From: Cannabis sativa
Lineage: Eukaryota; Streptophyta; Magnoliopsida; Rosales; Cannabaceae
Reading direction: 5' to 3'
Length of the DNA: 64,000 nt
Assembly: GCF_029168945.1 (NCBI RefSeq)
Contig: NC_083603.1
Location: 62,001-126,000 of the forward strand
The translations under genes and the position numbers were made by a program. The notes under the pieces are model-generated. The model saw only the letters and a list, made by a program, of their open reading frames with translations, did no database searches and had not been told where the DNA came from. Every line of letters starts with the position of its first letter. The first letter of the stretch is position 1. Shown here piece after piece: positions 1-13,300 of the stretch.

Positions 1-3000
1 CAACGTGTCCAAGAGAAAAGTGATGCACAACGGTCTTGGCTAGGCCCCCGTGAAATTTCATGATCTTTGGAGATGTGTAGGTCGAGATTTTAACAGATAA
101 CTAACGAGTGTAAGAGTAACGAAAAAACTTGTTAAAATTTCCCCTGAAAAGAAGTATATTTTCAATTAGGGGGCCATTTGAACAAATTTTAACCCAAAAC
201 CAATCTTTATATTCATTTCTTAGTAGTAAAAATTCATTGTGACTAGTGGCAAAAAATATTCCGAGATTGGTCCGGGCCACATTTCACAAAGGGGTACCAC
301 TATCAGAAATGTGAGATTTTCACTATTTCGATTAAAACAATCGTTAGTGCAAGAAAACTAATTTTTCTCTCAACGTGTCCAAGAGAAAAGTGATGCACAA
401 CGGTCTTGGCTAGGCCCCCATGAAATTTCATGATCTTTGGAGATGTGTAGGTCGAGATTTTAACAGATAACTAACGAGTGTAAGAGTAAGGAAAAAACTT
501 GTTAAAATTTCCCCTGAAAAGAAGAATATTTTCAATTAGGGGGCCATTTGAACAAATTTTAACCCAAAACCATTCTTCATATTCATTTCTTAGTAGTAAA
601 AATTCATTGTGACTAGTGGCAAAAAATATTCCGAGATTGGTCCGGGCCACATTTCACAAAGGGGTACCACTATCAGAAATGTGAGATTTTCACTATTTCG
701 ATTAAAACGATCGTTAGTGCAAGAAAACTAATTTTTCTCTCAACGTGTCCAAGAGAAAAGTGATGCACAACGGTCTTGGCTAGGCCCCCGTGAAATTTCA
801 TGATCTTTGGAGATGTGTAGGTGGAGATTTTAACAGATAACTAACGAGTGTAAGAGTAAGGAAAAAACTTGTAAAAATTTCCCCTGTAAAGAAGAATATT
901 TTCAATTAGGGGGCCATTTCAACAAATTTTAACCCAAAACCATTCTTCATATTCATTTCTTAGTAGTACAAATTGATTGTGACTAGTGGCATAAAATATT
1001 CCGAGATTGGTCCGGGCCACATTTCACAAAGTGGTACCACTATCAGAAATGTGAGATTTTCACTATTTCAATTAAAACGATCGTTAGTGCAAGAAAACTA
1101 ATTTTTCTCTCAATGTGTCCAAGAGAAAAGTGATGCACAACGGTCTTGGCTAGGCCGCCGTGAAATTTCATGATCTTTGGAGATGTGTAGGTGGAGATTT
1201 TAACAGATAACTAACGAGTGTAAGAGTAAGGAAAAAACTTGTTAAAATTTCCCTGAAAGAAGAATATTTTCAATTAGGGGGCCATTTCAACAAATTTTAA
1301 CCCAAAACCATTCTTCATATTCATTTCTTAGTAGTACAAATTGATTGTGACTAGTGGCATAAAATATTCCGAGATTGGTCCGGGCCACATTTCACAAAGT
1401 GGTACCACTATCAGAAATGTGAGATTTTCACTATTTCAATTAAAACGATCGTTAGTGCAAGAAAACTAATTTTTCTCTCAACGTGTCCAAGAGAAAAGTG
1501 ATGCACAACGGTCTTTTCTAGGCCCCCGTTAAATTTCATGATCTTTGGAGATGTGTACGTCGAGATTTTAACAGATAACTAACGAGTGTAAGAGTAAGGA
1601 AAAAACTGTTTAAAATTTCCCCTGAAAAGAAGAATATTTTATATTAGGGGGCCATTTCAACAAATTTTAACCCAAAACCACTCTTAATATTCATTTCTTA
1701 GTAGTACAAATTCATTGTGACTAGTGGCAAAAAATATTCCGAGATTGGTCCGGGCCACATTTCACAAAGGGGTACCACTATCAGAAATGTGAGATTTTCA
1801 CTATTTCGATTAAAATGATCGTTAGTGCAAGAAAACTAATTTTTCTCTCAATGTGTCAAATAGAAAAGTGATGCACAACGGTCTAGGCTAGGCCCCGTGA
1901 AATTTCATGATCTTTGGAGATGTGTAGGTTGAGATTTTTACAAATAACTAACGATTGTAAGAGTAAGGAAAAAACTTGTTAAAATTTCCCCTGAAAAGAA
2001 GAATATTTTCAATTAGGGGGCTATTTCAACAAATTTTAAACCAAAACCAATCTTCGTATTCATTTCTTAGTAGTACAAATTGATTGTGACTAGTGGCAAA
2101 AAATATTCCAAAATTTGTCCAGGCCACATTTCACAAAGGGGTACCACTATCCTAAGTGTGAGATTTTCACTATTTCGATTAAAACGATCGTTAGTGCAAG
2201 AAAACTAATTTTTCTATCCACATGTCCAATAGAAAAGTGATGCACAACGGTCTTGGCTAGGCCCCCGTGAAATTTCATGATCTTTCGAGATGTGTAGGTT
2301 GAGATTTTAACAGATAACTAACGAGTGTAAGAGTAAGGAAAAAACTTGTTAAAATTTCCCCTGAAAAGAAGAATATTTTCAATTAGGGGGCCATTTCAAC
2401 AAATTTTAACCCAAAACCATTCTTCATATTCATTTCTTAGTAGTAAAAATTTATTGTGACTAGTGGCAAATAAAATTCCGAGATTGGTCCGGGCCACATT
2501 TCACAAAGGGGTACCACTATCAGAAATGTGAGATTTTCACTATTTCGATTAAAACGATCGTTAGTGCAAGAAAACTAATTTTTCTCTCAACGTGTCCAAG
2601 AGAAAAGTGATGCACAACGGTATTGGCTAGGCCCCCGTGAAATTTCATGATCTTTGGAGATGTGTAGGTTGAGATTTTAACGAGATAACTAACGAGTGTA
2701 AAAGTAAGGAAAAAACTTGTTAAAATTTCCCCTGAAAAGAAGAATATTTTCAATTAGGGGGCCATTTCAACAAATTTTAACCCAAAACCATTCTTCATAT
2801 TCATTTCTTAGTAGTACAAATTGATTGTGACTAGTGGCATAAAATATTCCGAGATTGGTCCGGGCCACATTTCACAAAGGGGTACCACTATCAGAAATGT
2901 GAGATTTTCACTATTTCGATTAAAACGATCGTTAGTGCAAGAAAACTAATTTTTCTCTCAACGTGTCCAAGAGAAAAGTGATGCACAACGGTCTTGGCTA

Positions 3001-5916
3001 GGCCCCCGTGAAATATCATGATCTTTGGAGATGTGTAGGTTGAGATTTTAACAGATAACTAACGAGTGTAAGAGTAAGGAAAAAACTTGTAAAAATTTCC
3101 CCTAAAAAGAAGAATATTTTCAATTAGGGGGCCATTTCAACAAATTTTAACCCAAAACCATTCTTCATATTCATTTCTTAGTAGTACAAATTGATTGTGA
3201 CTAGTGGCATAAAATATTCCGAGATTGGTCCGGGCCACATTTCACAAAGGGGTACCACTATCAGAAATGTGAGATTTTCACTATTTCGATTAAAACGATC
3301 GTTAGTGCAAGAAAACTAATTTTTCTCTCAACGTGTCCAAGAGAAAAGTGATGCACAACGGTCTTGGCTAGGCCCCCGTGAAATTTCATGATCTTTGGAG
3401 ATGTGTAGGTTGAGATTTTAACAGATAACTAACAAGTGTAAGAGTAAGGAAAAAACTTGTTAAAATTTCCCCTGAAAAGAAGAATATTTTCAATTAGGGG
3501 GCCATTTCAACAAATTTTAACCAAAAACCATTCTTCATATTCATTTCTTAGTAGTACAAATTGATTGTGACTAGTGGCATAAAATATTCCGAGATTGGTC
3601 CGGGCCACATTTCACAAAGGGGTACCACTATCAGAAATGTGAGATTTTCACTATTTCGATTAAAACAATCGTTAGTGCAAGAAAACTAATTTTTCTCTCA
3701 ATGTGTCCAAGAGAAAAGTGATGCACAACGGTCTTCGCTAGGCCCCCGTGAAATTTCATGATCTTTGGAGATGTGTAGGTTGAGATTTTAACAGATAACT
3801 AACGAGTGTAAGAGTAAGGAAAAAACTTGTTAAAATTTCCCCTGAAAAGAAGAATATTTTCAATTAGGGGGCCATTTCAACAAATTTTAACCCAAAACCA
3901 ATCTTCATATTAATTTCTTAGTAGTAAAAATTCATATTGACTAGTGGCAAAAAATATTCCGAGATTGGTCCGGGCCACAATTCAAAACGGGTACCACTAT
4001 CAGAAATGTGAGATTTTCACTATTTCGATTAAAACGATCGTTAGTGCAAGAAAAATAATTTTTCTCTCAACGTGTCCAAGAGAAAAGTGATGCACAACGG
4101 TCTTTTCTAGGCCCCCGTTAAATTTCATGATCTTTAGAGATGTGTAGGTCGAGATTTTAACAGATAACTAACGAGTGTAAGAGTAAGGAAAAAACTTGTT
4201 AAAATTTCCCCTGAAAAGAAGAATATTTTCAATTAGGGGGCCATTTCAAAAAATTTTAACCCAAAACCAATCTTCATATTCATTTCTTAGTAGTAAAAAT
4301 TCATTGTGACTAGTGGCAAAAAATATTCCGAGATTGGTCCGGGCCACATTTCACAAAGGGGTACCACTATCAGAAATGTGAGATTTTCACTATTTCGATT
4401 AAAATGATCGTTAGTGCAAGAAAACTAATTTTTCTCTAAACGTGTCCAAGAGAAAAGTCATGCACAACGGTCTTGGCTAGGCCCCCGTGAAATTTCATGA
4501 TCTTTGGAGATGTGTAGGTCGAGATTTTAACAGATAACTAACGAGTGTAAGAGTAAGGAAAAAACTTGTTAAAATATCCCCTGAAAAGAAGAATATTTTC
4601 AATTAGGGGGCCGTTTCAACAAATTTTAACCCAAAACAAATATTCATATTCATTTCTTAGTAGTAAAAATTCATTGTGACTAGTGGCAAAAAATATTCCG
4701 AGATTGGTCCGGGCCACAATTCACAAAGGGGGTACCACTATCAGAAATGTGAGATTTTCACTATTTCGATTAAAATGATCGTTAGTGCAAAAAAACTTTT
4801 TCTCTGAACGTTTCCAAGAGAAAAGTGATGCACAACGGTCTGTTCTAGGCCCCCGTTAAATTTCATGATCTTTAGAGATGTGTAGGACGAGTTTTTAACG
4901 GATAACTAACGAGTGTAAGAGTAAGGAAAAAACTTGTTAAAATTTCCCCTGAAAAGAAGAATATTTTCAATTAGGGGGCCATTTCAAAAAATTTTAACCC
5001 AAAACCAATCTTCATATTCATTTCTTAGTAGTAAAAATTCATTGTGACTAGTGGCAAAAAATATTCCGAGATTGGTCCGGGCCACATTTCACAAAGGGGT
5101 ACCACTATCAGAAATGTGAGATTTTCACTATTTCGATTAAAATGATCGTTAGTGCAAGAAAACTAATTTTTCTCTAAACGTGTCCAAGAGAAAAGTCATG
5201 CACAACGGTCTTGGCTAGGCCCCCGTGAAATTTCATGATCTTTGGAGATGTGTAGGTCGAGATTTTAACAGATAACTAAACGAGTGTAAGAGTAAGGAAA
5301 AAACTTGTTAAAATTTCCCCTGAAAAGAAGAATATTTTCAATTAGGGGGCCGTTTCAACAAATTTTAACCCAAAACAAATATTCATATTCATTTCTTAGT
5401 AGTAAAAATTCATTGTGACTAGTGGCAAAAAATATTCCGAGATTGGTCCGGGCCACATTTCACAAAGGGGTACCACTATCAGAAATGTGAGATTTTCACT
5501 ATTTCGATTAAAACGATCGTTAGTGCAAGAAAACTAATTTTTCTCTCAACGTGTCCAAGAGAAAAGTGATGCACAACGGTCTTGGCTAGGCCGCGGTGAA
5601 ATTTCATGATCTTTGGTGATGTGTAGGTCGAGATTTTAACAAATAACTAACGAGTGTAAGAGTAAAGAAAAAACTTGTTAAAATTTCCCCTGAAAAGAAG
5701 TATATTTTCAATTAGGGGGCCATTTGAACAAATTTTAACCCAAAACCAATCTTTATATTCATTTCTTAGTAGTAAAAATTCATTGTGACTAGTGGCAAAA
5801 AATATTCCGAGATTGGTCTGGGCCACATTTCACAAAGGGGTACCACTATCAGAAATGTGAGATTTTCACTATTTCGATTAAAACAATCGTTAGTGCAAGA
5901 AAACTAATTTTTCTCT

Positions 5917-7026
5917 CAACGTGTCCAAGAGAAAAGTGATGCACAACGGTCTTGGCTAGGCCCCCATGAAATTTCATGATCTTTGGAGATGTGTAGGTCG
6001 AGATTTTAACGTATAACTAACGAGTGTAAGAGTAAGGAAAAAACTTGTTAAAATTTCCCCTGAAAAGAAGAATATTTTCAATTAGGGGGCCATTTGAACA
6101 AATTTTAACCCAAAACCATTCTTCATATTCATTTCTTAGTAGTAAAAATTCATTGTGACTAGTGGCAAAAAATATTCCGAGATTGGTCCGGGCCACATTT
6201 CACAAAGGGGTACCACTATCAGAAATGTGAGATTTTCACTATTTCGATTAAAACGATCGTTAGTGCAAGAAAACTAATTTTTCTCTCAACGTGTCCAAGA
6301 GAAAAGTGATGCACAACGGTCTTTTCTAGGCCCCCGTTAAATTTCATGATCTTTAGAGATGTGTAGGTCGAGATTTTAACAGATAACTAACGAGTGTAAG
6401 AGTAAGGAAAAAACTTGTTAAAATTTCCCCTGAAAAGAAGAATATTTTCAATTAGGGGGCCATTTCAAAAAATTTTAACCCAAAACCAATCTTCATATTC
6501 ATTTCTTAGTAGTAAAACTTCATTGTGACTAGTGGCAAAAAATATTCCGAGATTGGTCCGGGCCACATTTCACAAAGGGGTACCACTATCAGAAATGTGA
6601 GATTTTCACTATTTCGATTAAAACGATCGTTAGTGCAAGAAAACTAATTTTTCTCTCAACGTGTCCAAGAGAAAAGTGATGCACAACGGTCTTGGCTAGG
6701 CCCCCGTGAAATTTCATGATCTTTGGAGATGTGTAGCTCGAGATTTTAACAGATAACTAACGAGTGTAAGAGTAAGGAAAAAACTTGTTAAAATTTCCCA
6801 TGAAAAGAAGAATATTTTCAATTAGGGGGCCATTTGAACAAATTTTAACCCAAAACCATTCTTCATATTCATTTCTTAGTAGTAAAAATTCATTGTGACT
6901 AGTGGCAAAAAATATTCCGAGATTGGTCCGGGCCACATTTCACAAAGGGGTACCACTATCAGAAATGTGAGATTTTCACTATTTCGATTAAAACGATCGT
7001 TAGTGCAAGAAAACTAATTTTTCTCT
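5917..7026 (+). repeat. Satellite block duplicated at 13320-14430 (20-monomer offset)
   Basis: Three monomers whose rare variants recur in the same order 7403 bp downstream: the unit with GTAAAACTTCATTG (near 6513 and 13917), followed by the unit with GTGTAGCTCGAG (near 6732 and 14135) and CCCATGAAAAG (near 6797 and 14201). The preceding unit shares the TTTGAACAAATTTT variant with a changed base after the GGCCCCC run in both copies. Confidence 0.75.
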
Positions 7027-8135
7027 CAACGTGTCCAAGAGAAAAGTGATGCACAACGGTCTTTTCTAGGCCCCCGTTAAATTTCATGATCTTTAGAGAT
7101 GTGTAGGTCGAGATTTTAACAGATAACTAACGAGTGTAAGAGTAAGGAAAAACTTGTTAAAATTTCCCCTGAAAAGAAGAATATTTTCAATTAGGGGGCC
7201 ATTTCAACAAATTTTAACCCAAAACCAATCTTCATATTAATTTCTTAGTAGTAAAAATTCATTGTGACTAGTGGCAAAAAATATTCCGAGATTGGTCCGG
7301 GCCACAATTCAAAACGGGTACCACTATCAGAAATGTGAGATTTTCACTATTTCGATTAAAACGATCGTTAGTGCAAGAAAAATAATTTTTCTCTCAACGT
7401 GTCCAAGAGAAAAGTGATGCACAACGGTCTTTTCTAGGCCCCCGTTAAATTTCATGATCTTTAGAGATGTGTAGGTCGAGATTTTAACAGATAACTAACG
7501 AGTGTAAGAGTAAGGAAAAAACTTGTTAAAATTTCCCCTGAAAAGAAGAATATTTTCAATTAGGGGGCCATTTCAAAAAATTTTAACCCAAAACAAATCT
7601 TCATATTCATTTCTTAGTAGTAAAAATTCATTGTGACTAGTGGCAAAAAATATTCCGAGATTGGTCCGGGCCACATTTCACAAAGGGGTACCACTATCAG
7701 AAATGTGAGATTTTCACTATTTCGATTAAAATGATCGTTAGTGCAAGAAAACTAATTTTTCTCTAAACGTGTCCAAGAGAAAAGTCATGCACAACGGTCT
7801 TGGCTAGGCCCCCGTGAAATTTCATGATCTTTGGAGATGTGTAGGTCGAGATTTTAACAGATAACTAACGAGTGTAAGAGTAAGGAAAAAACTTGTTAAA
7901 ATTTCCCCTGAAAAGAAGAATATTTTCAATTAGGGGGCCATTTCAACAAATTTTAACCCAAAACCAATGTTCATATTCATTTCTTAGTAGTAAAAATTCA
8001 TTATGACTAGTGGCAAAAAATATTCCGAGATTGGTCCGGGCCACAATTCACAAAGGCGGTACCACTATCAGAAATGTGAGATTTTCACTATTTCGATTAA
8101 AACGATCGTTAGTGCAAGAAAACTAATTTTTCTCT

Positions 8136-10354
8136 CAACGTGTCCAAGAGAAAAGTGATGCACAACGGTCTTGGCTAGGCCCCCGTGAAATTTCATGATC
8201 TTTGGAGATGTGTAGGTCGAGATTTTAACAGATAACTAACGAGTGTAAGAGTAAGGAAAAAACTTGTTAAAATTTCCCCTGAAAAGAAGAATATTTTCAA
8301 TTAGGGGGCCATTTGAACAAATTTGAACCCAAAACTAATCTTCATATTCATTTCTTAGTAGTAAAAATTCATTGTGACTAGTGGAAAAAAATTTTCCGAG
8401 ATTGGTCCGGGCCACATTTCACAAAGGGGTACCAGTATCAGAAATGTGAGATTTTCACTATTTCGATTAAAACGATCGTTAGTGCAAGAAAACTAATTTT
8501 TCTCTCAACGTGTCCAAGAGAAAAGTGATGCACAACGGTATTGGCTAGGCCCCCGTGAAATTTCATGATCTTTGGAGATGTGTAGGTTGAGATTTTAACA
8601 GATAACTAACGAGTGTAAAAGTAAGGAAAAAACTTGTTAAAATTTCCCCTGAAAAGAAGAATATTTTCAATTAGGGGGCCATTTCAACAAATTTTAACCC
8701 AAAACCATTCTTCATATTCATTTCTTAGTAGTACAAATTGATTGTGACTAGTGGCATAAAATATTCCGAGATTGGTCCGGGCCACATTTCACAAAGGGGT
8801 ACCACTATCAGAAATGTGAGATTTTCACTATTTCGATTAAAACGATCGTTAGTGCAAGAAAACTAATTTTTCTCTCAACGTGTCCAAGAGAAAAGTGATG
8901 CACAACGGTCTTGGCTAGGCCCCCGTGAAATTTCATGATCTTTGGAGATGTGTAGGTTGAGATTTTAACAGATAACTAACGAGTGTAAGAGTAAGGAAAA
9001 AACTTGTAAAAATTTCCCCTGTAAAGAAGAATATTTTCAATTAGGGGGCCATTTCAACAAATTTTAACCCAAAACCATTCTTCATATTCATTTCTTAGTA
9101 GTACAAATTGATTGTGACTAGTGGCATAAAATATTCCGAGATTGGTCCGGGCCACATTTCACCAAGGGGTACCACTATCAGAAATGTGAGATTTTCACTA
9201 TTTCGATTAAAACGATCGTTAGTGCAAGAAAACTAATTTTTCTCTCAACGTGTCCAAGAGAAAAGTGATGCACAACGGTCTTGGCTAGGCCCCCGTGAAA
9301 TATCATGATCTTTGGAGATGTGTAGGTTGAGATTTTAACAGATAACTAACGAGTGTAAGAGTAAGGAAAAACTTGTAAAAATTTCCCCTGAAAAGAAGAA
9401 TATTTTCAATTAGGGGGCCATTTCAACAAATTTTAACCCAAAACCATTCTTCATATTCATTTCTTAGTAGTACAAATTGATTGTGACTAGTGGCATAAAA
9501 TATTCCGAGATTGGTCCGGGCCACATTTCACAAAGGGGTACCACTATCAGAAATGTGAGATTTTCACTATTTCGATTAAAACGATCGTTAGTGCAAGAAA
9601 ACTAATTTTTCTCTCAACGTGTCCAAGAGAAAAGTGATGCACAACGGTCTTGGCTAGGCCCCCGTGAAATTTCATGATCTTTGGAGATGTGTAGGTTGAG
9701 ATTTTAACATATAACTACAAGTGTAAGAGTAAGGAAAAAACTTGTTAAAATTTCCCCTGAAAAGAAGAATATTTTCAATTAGGGGGCCATTTCAACAAAT
9801 TTTAACCAAAAACCATTCTTCATATTCATTTCTTAGTAGTACAAATTGATTGTGACTAGTGGCATAAAATATTCCGAGATTGGTCCGGGCCACATTTCAC
9901 AAAGGGGTACCACTATCAGAAATGTGAGATTTTCACTATTTCGATTAAAACAATCGTTAGTGCAAGAAAACTAATTTTTCTCTCAACGTGTCCAAGAGAA
10001 AAGTGATGCACAACGGTCTTCGCTAGGCCCCCGTGAAATTTCATGATCTTTGGAGATGTGTAGGTTGAGATTTTAACAGATAACTAACGAGTGTAAGAGT
10101 AAGGAAAAAACTTGTTAAAATTTCCCCTGAAAAGAAGAATATTTTCAATTAGGGGGCCATTTCAACAAATTTTAACCCAAAACCAATCTTCATATTAATT
10201 TCTTAGTAGTAAAAATTCATTGTGACTAGTGGCAAAAAATATTCCGAGATTGGTCCGGGCCACAATTCACAAAGGGGGTACCACTATCAGAAATGTGAGA
10301 TTTTCACTATTTTGATTAAAACGATCGTTAGTGCAAGAAAAATAATTTTTCTCT
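8136..10354 (+). repeat. Satellite block duplicated at 15912-17759 (21-monomer offset, one unit fewer)
   Basis: Rare variants in common: CCAAAACTAATC (8330 and 16104), ACCAGTATCAG (8431 and 16207), CGGTATTGGC (8536 and 16311), CGTGAAATATCATG (9294 and 16699), TAACCAAAAACCATTC (9803 and 17212), GGTCTTCGCTAGG (10014 and 17422) and a unit with AAAATAATTTTTC. The first copy has six units and the second five. A third, shorter relative lies at 2588-4068. The missing unit in the second copy is a likely trace of unequal exchange. Confidence 0.75.
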
Positions 10355-13300
10355 CAACGTGTCCAAGAGAAAAGTGATGCACAACGGTCTTTTCTAGGCC
10401 CCCGTTAAATTTCATGATCTTTAGAGATGTGTAGGTCGAGATTTTAACAGATAACTAACGAGTGTAAGAGTAACGAAAAAACTTGTTAAAATTTCCCCTG
10501 AAAAGAAGAATATTTTCAATTAGGGGGCAATTTCAAAAAATTTTAACCCAAAACCAATCTTTATATTCATTTCTTAGTAGTAAAAATTCATTGTGACTAG
10601 TGGCAAAAAATATTCCGAGATTGGTCTGGGCCACATTTCACAAAGGGGGTACCACTATCAGAAATGTGAGATTTTGACTATTTCGATTAAAACGATCGTT
10701 AGTGCAAGAAAACTAATTTTTCTCTGAACGTGTCCAAGAGAAAAGTGATGCACAACGGTCTGTTCTAGGCCCCCGTGAAATTTCATGATCTTTGGAGATG
10801 TGTAGGTCGAGATTTTAACAGATAACTAACGAGTGTAAGAGTAACGAAAAAACTTGTTAAAATTTCCCCTGAAAAGAAGAATATTTTCAATTAGGGGGCC
10901 ATTTGAACAAATTTTAACCCAAAACCAATGTTCATATTCATTTCTTAGTAGTAAAAATTCATTGTGACTAGTGGCAAAAAATATTCCGAGATTGGTCCGG
11001 GCCACAATTCACAAAGGGGGTACCACTATCAGAAATGTGAGATTTTCACTATTTTGATTAAAACGATCGTTAGTGCAAGAAAACTAATTTTTCTCTCAAC
11101 GTGTCCAAGAGAAAAGTGATGCACAACGGTCTGTTCTAGGCCCCCGTGAAATTTCATGATCTTTGGAGATGTGTAGGTCGAGATTTTAACAGATAACTAA
11201 CGAGTGTAAGAGTAACGAAAAAACTTGTTAAAATTTCCCCTGAAAAGAAGAATATTTTCAATTAGGGGGCCATTTGAACAAATTTTAACCCAAAACCAAT
11301 CTTTATATTCATTTCTTAGTAGTAAAAATTCATTGTGACTAGTGGCAAAAAATATTCCGAGATTGGTCTGGGCCACATTTCACAAAGGGGTACCACTATC
11401 AGAAATGTGAGATTTTCACTATTTCGATTAAAACGATCGTTAGTGCAAGAAAACTAATTTTTCTCTCAACGTGTCCAAGAGAAAAGTGATGCACAACGGT
11501 CTTGGCTAGGCCCCCGTGAAATTTCATGATCTTTGGAGATGTGTAGCTCGAGATTTTAACAGATAACTAACGAGTGTAAGAGTAAGGAAAAAACTTGTTA
11601 AAATTTCCCATGAAAAGAAGAATATTTTCAATTAGGGGGCCATTTCAACAAATTTTAACCCAAAACCAATGTTCATATTCATTTCTTAGTAGTAAAAATT
11701 CATTATGACTAGTGGCAAAAAATATTCCGAGATTGGTCCGGGCCACAATTCACAAAGGCGGTACCACTATCAGAAATGTGAGATTTTCACTATTTCGATT
11801 AAAACGATCGTTAGTGCAAGAAAACTAATTTTTCTCTCAACATTTCCAAGAGAAAAGTAATGCACAACGGTCTTTTCTAGGCCCCCGTTAAATTTCATGA
11901 TCTTTGGAGATGTGTACGTCGAGATTTTAACAGATAACTAACGAGTGTAAGAGTAAGGAAAAAACTTTTTAAAATTTCCCATGAAAAGAAGAATATTTTA
12001 TATTAGGGGGCCATTTCAACAAATTTTAACCCAAAACCACTCTTAATATTCATTTCTTAGTAGTACAAATTCATTGTGACTAGTGGCAAAAAATATTCCG
12101 AGATTGGTCCGGGCCACATTTCACAAAGGGGTACCACTATCATAAATGTGAGATTTTCACTATTTCGATTAAAACGATCGTTAGTGCAAGAAAACTAATT
12201 TTTCTCTCAACGTGTCCAAGAGAAAAGTGATGCACAACGGTCTTGGCTAGGCCCCCGTGAAATTTCATGATCTTTGGAGATGTGTAGGTCGAGATTTTAA
12301 CAGATAACTAACGAGTGTAAGAGTAACGAAAAAACTTGTTAAAATTTCCCCTGAAAAGAAGAATATTTTCAATTAGGGGGCCATTTGAACAAATTTTAAC
12401 CCAAAACCAATCTTTATATTCATTTCTTAGTAGTAAAAATTCATTGTGACTAGTGGCAAAAAATATTCCGAGATTGGTCTGGGCCACATTTCACAAAGGG
12501 GGTACCACTATCAGAAATGTGAGATTTTGACTATTTCGATTAAAACGATCGTTAGTGCAAGAAAACTAATTTTTCTCTGAACGTGTCCAAGAGAAAAGTG
12601 ATGCACAACGGTCTGTTCTAGGCCCCCGTGAAATTTCATGATCTTTGGAGATGTGTAGGTCGAGATTTTAACAGATAACTAACGAGTGTAAGAGTAACGA
12701 AAAAACTTGTTAAAATTTCCCCTGAAAAGAAGAATATTTTCAATTAGGGGGCCATTTGAACAAATTTTAACCCAAAACCAATGTTCATATTCATTTCTTA
12801 GTAGTAAAAATTCATTGTGACTAGTGGCAAAAAATATTCCGAGATTGGTCCGGGCCACAATTCACAAAGGGGGTACCACTATCAGAAATGTGAGATTTTC
12901 ACTATTTTGATTAAAACGATCGTTAGTGCAAGAAAACTAATTTTTCTCTCAACGTGTCCAAGAGAAAAGTGATGCACAACGGTCTGTTCTAGGCCCCCGT
13001 GAAATTTCATGATCTTTGGAGATGTGTAGGTCGAGATTTTAACAGATAACTAACGAGTGTAAGAGTAACGAAAAAACTTGTTAAAATTTCCCCTGAAAAG
13101 AAGAATATTTTCAATTAGGGGGCCATTTGAACAAATTTTAACCCAAAACCAATCTTTATATTCATTTCTTAGTAGTAAAAATTCATTGTGACTAGTGGCA
13201 AAAAATATTCCGAGATTGGTCCGGGCCACATTTCACAAAGGGGTACCACTATCAGAAATGTGAGATTTTCACTATTTCGATTAAAACGATCGTTAGTGCA

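Noticed and set aside
2520..2753. Open frames of 60-78 codons within the satellite (also near 19672-19893, 19852-20046, 23557-23751, 27238-27450, 28664-28897, 29930-30166)
   Set aside because: They recur because the monomer recurs, exist only where a variant removes a stop, and show no protein-like composition or conserved frame.
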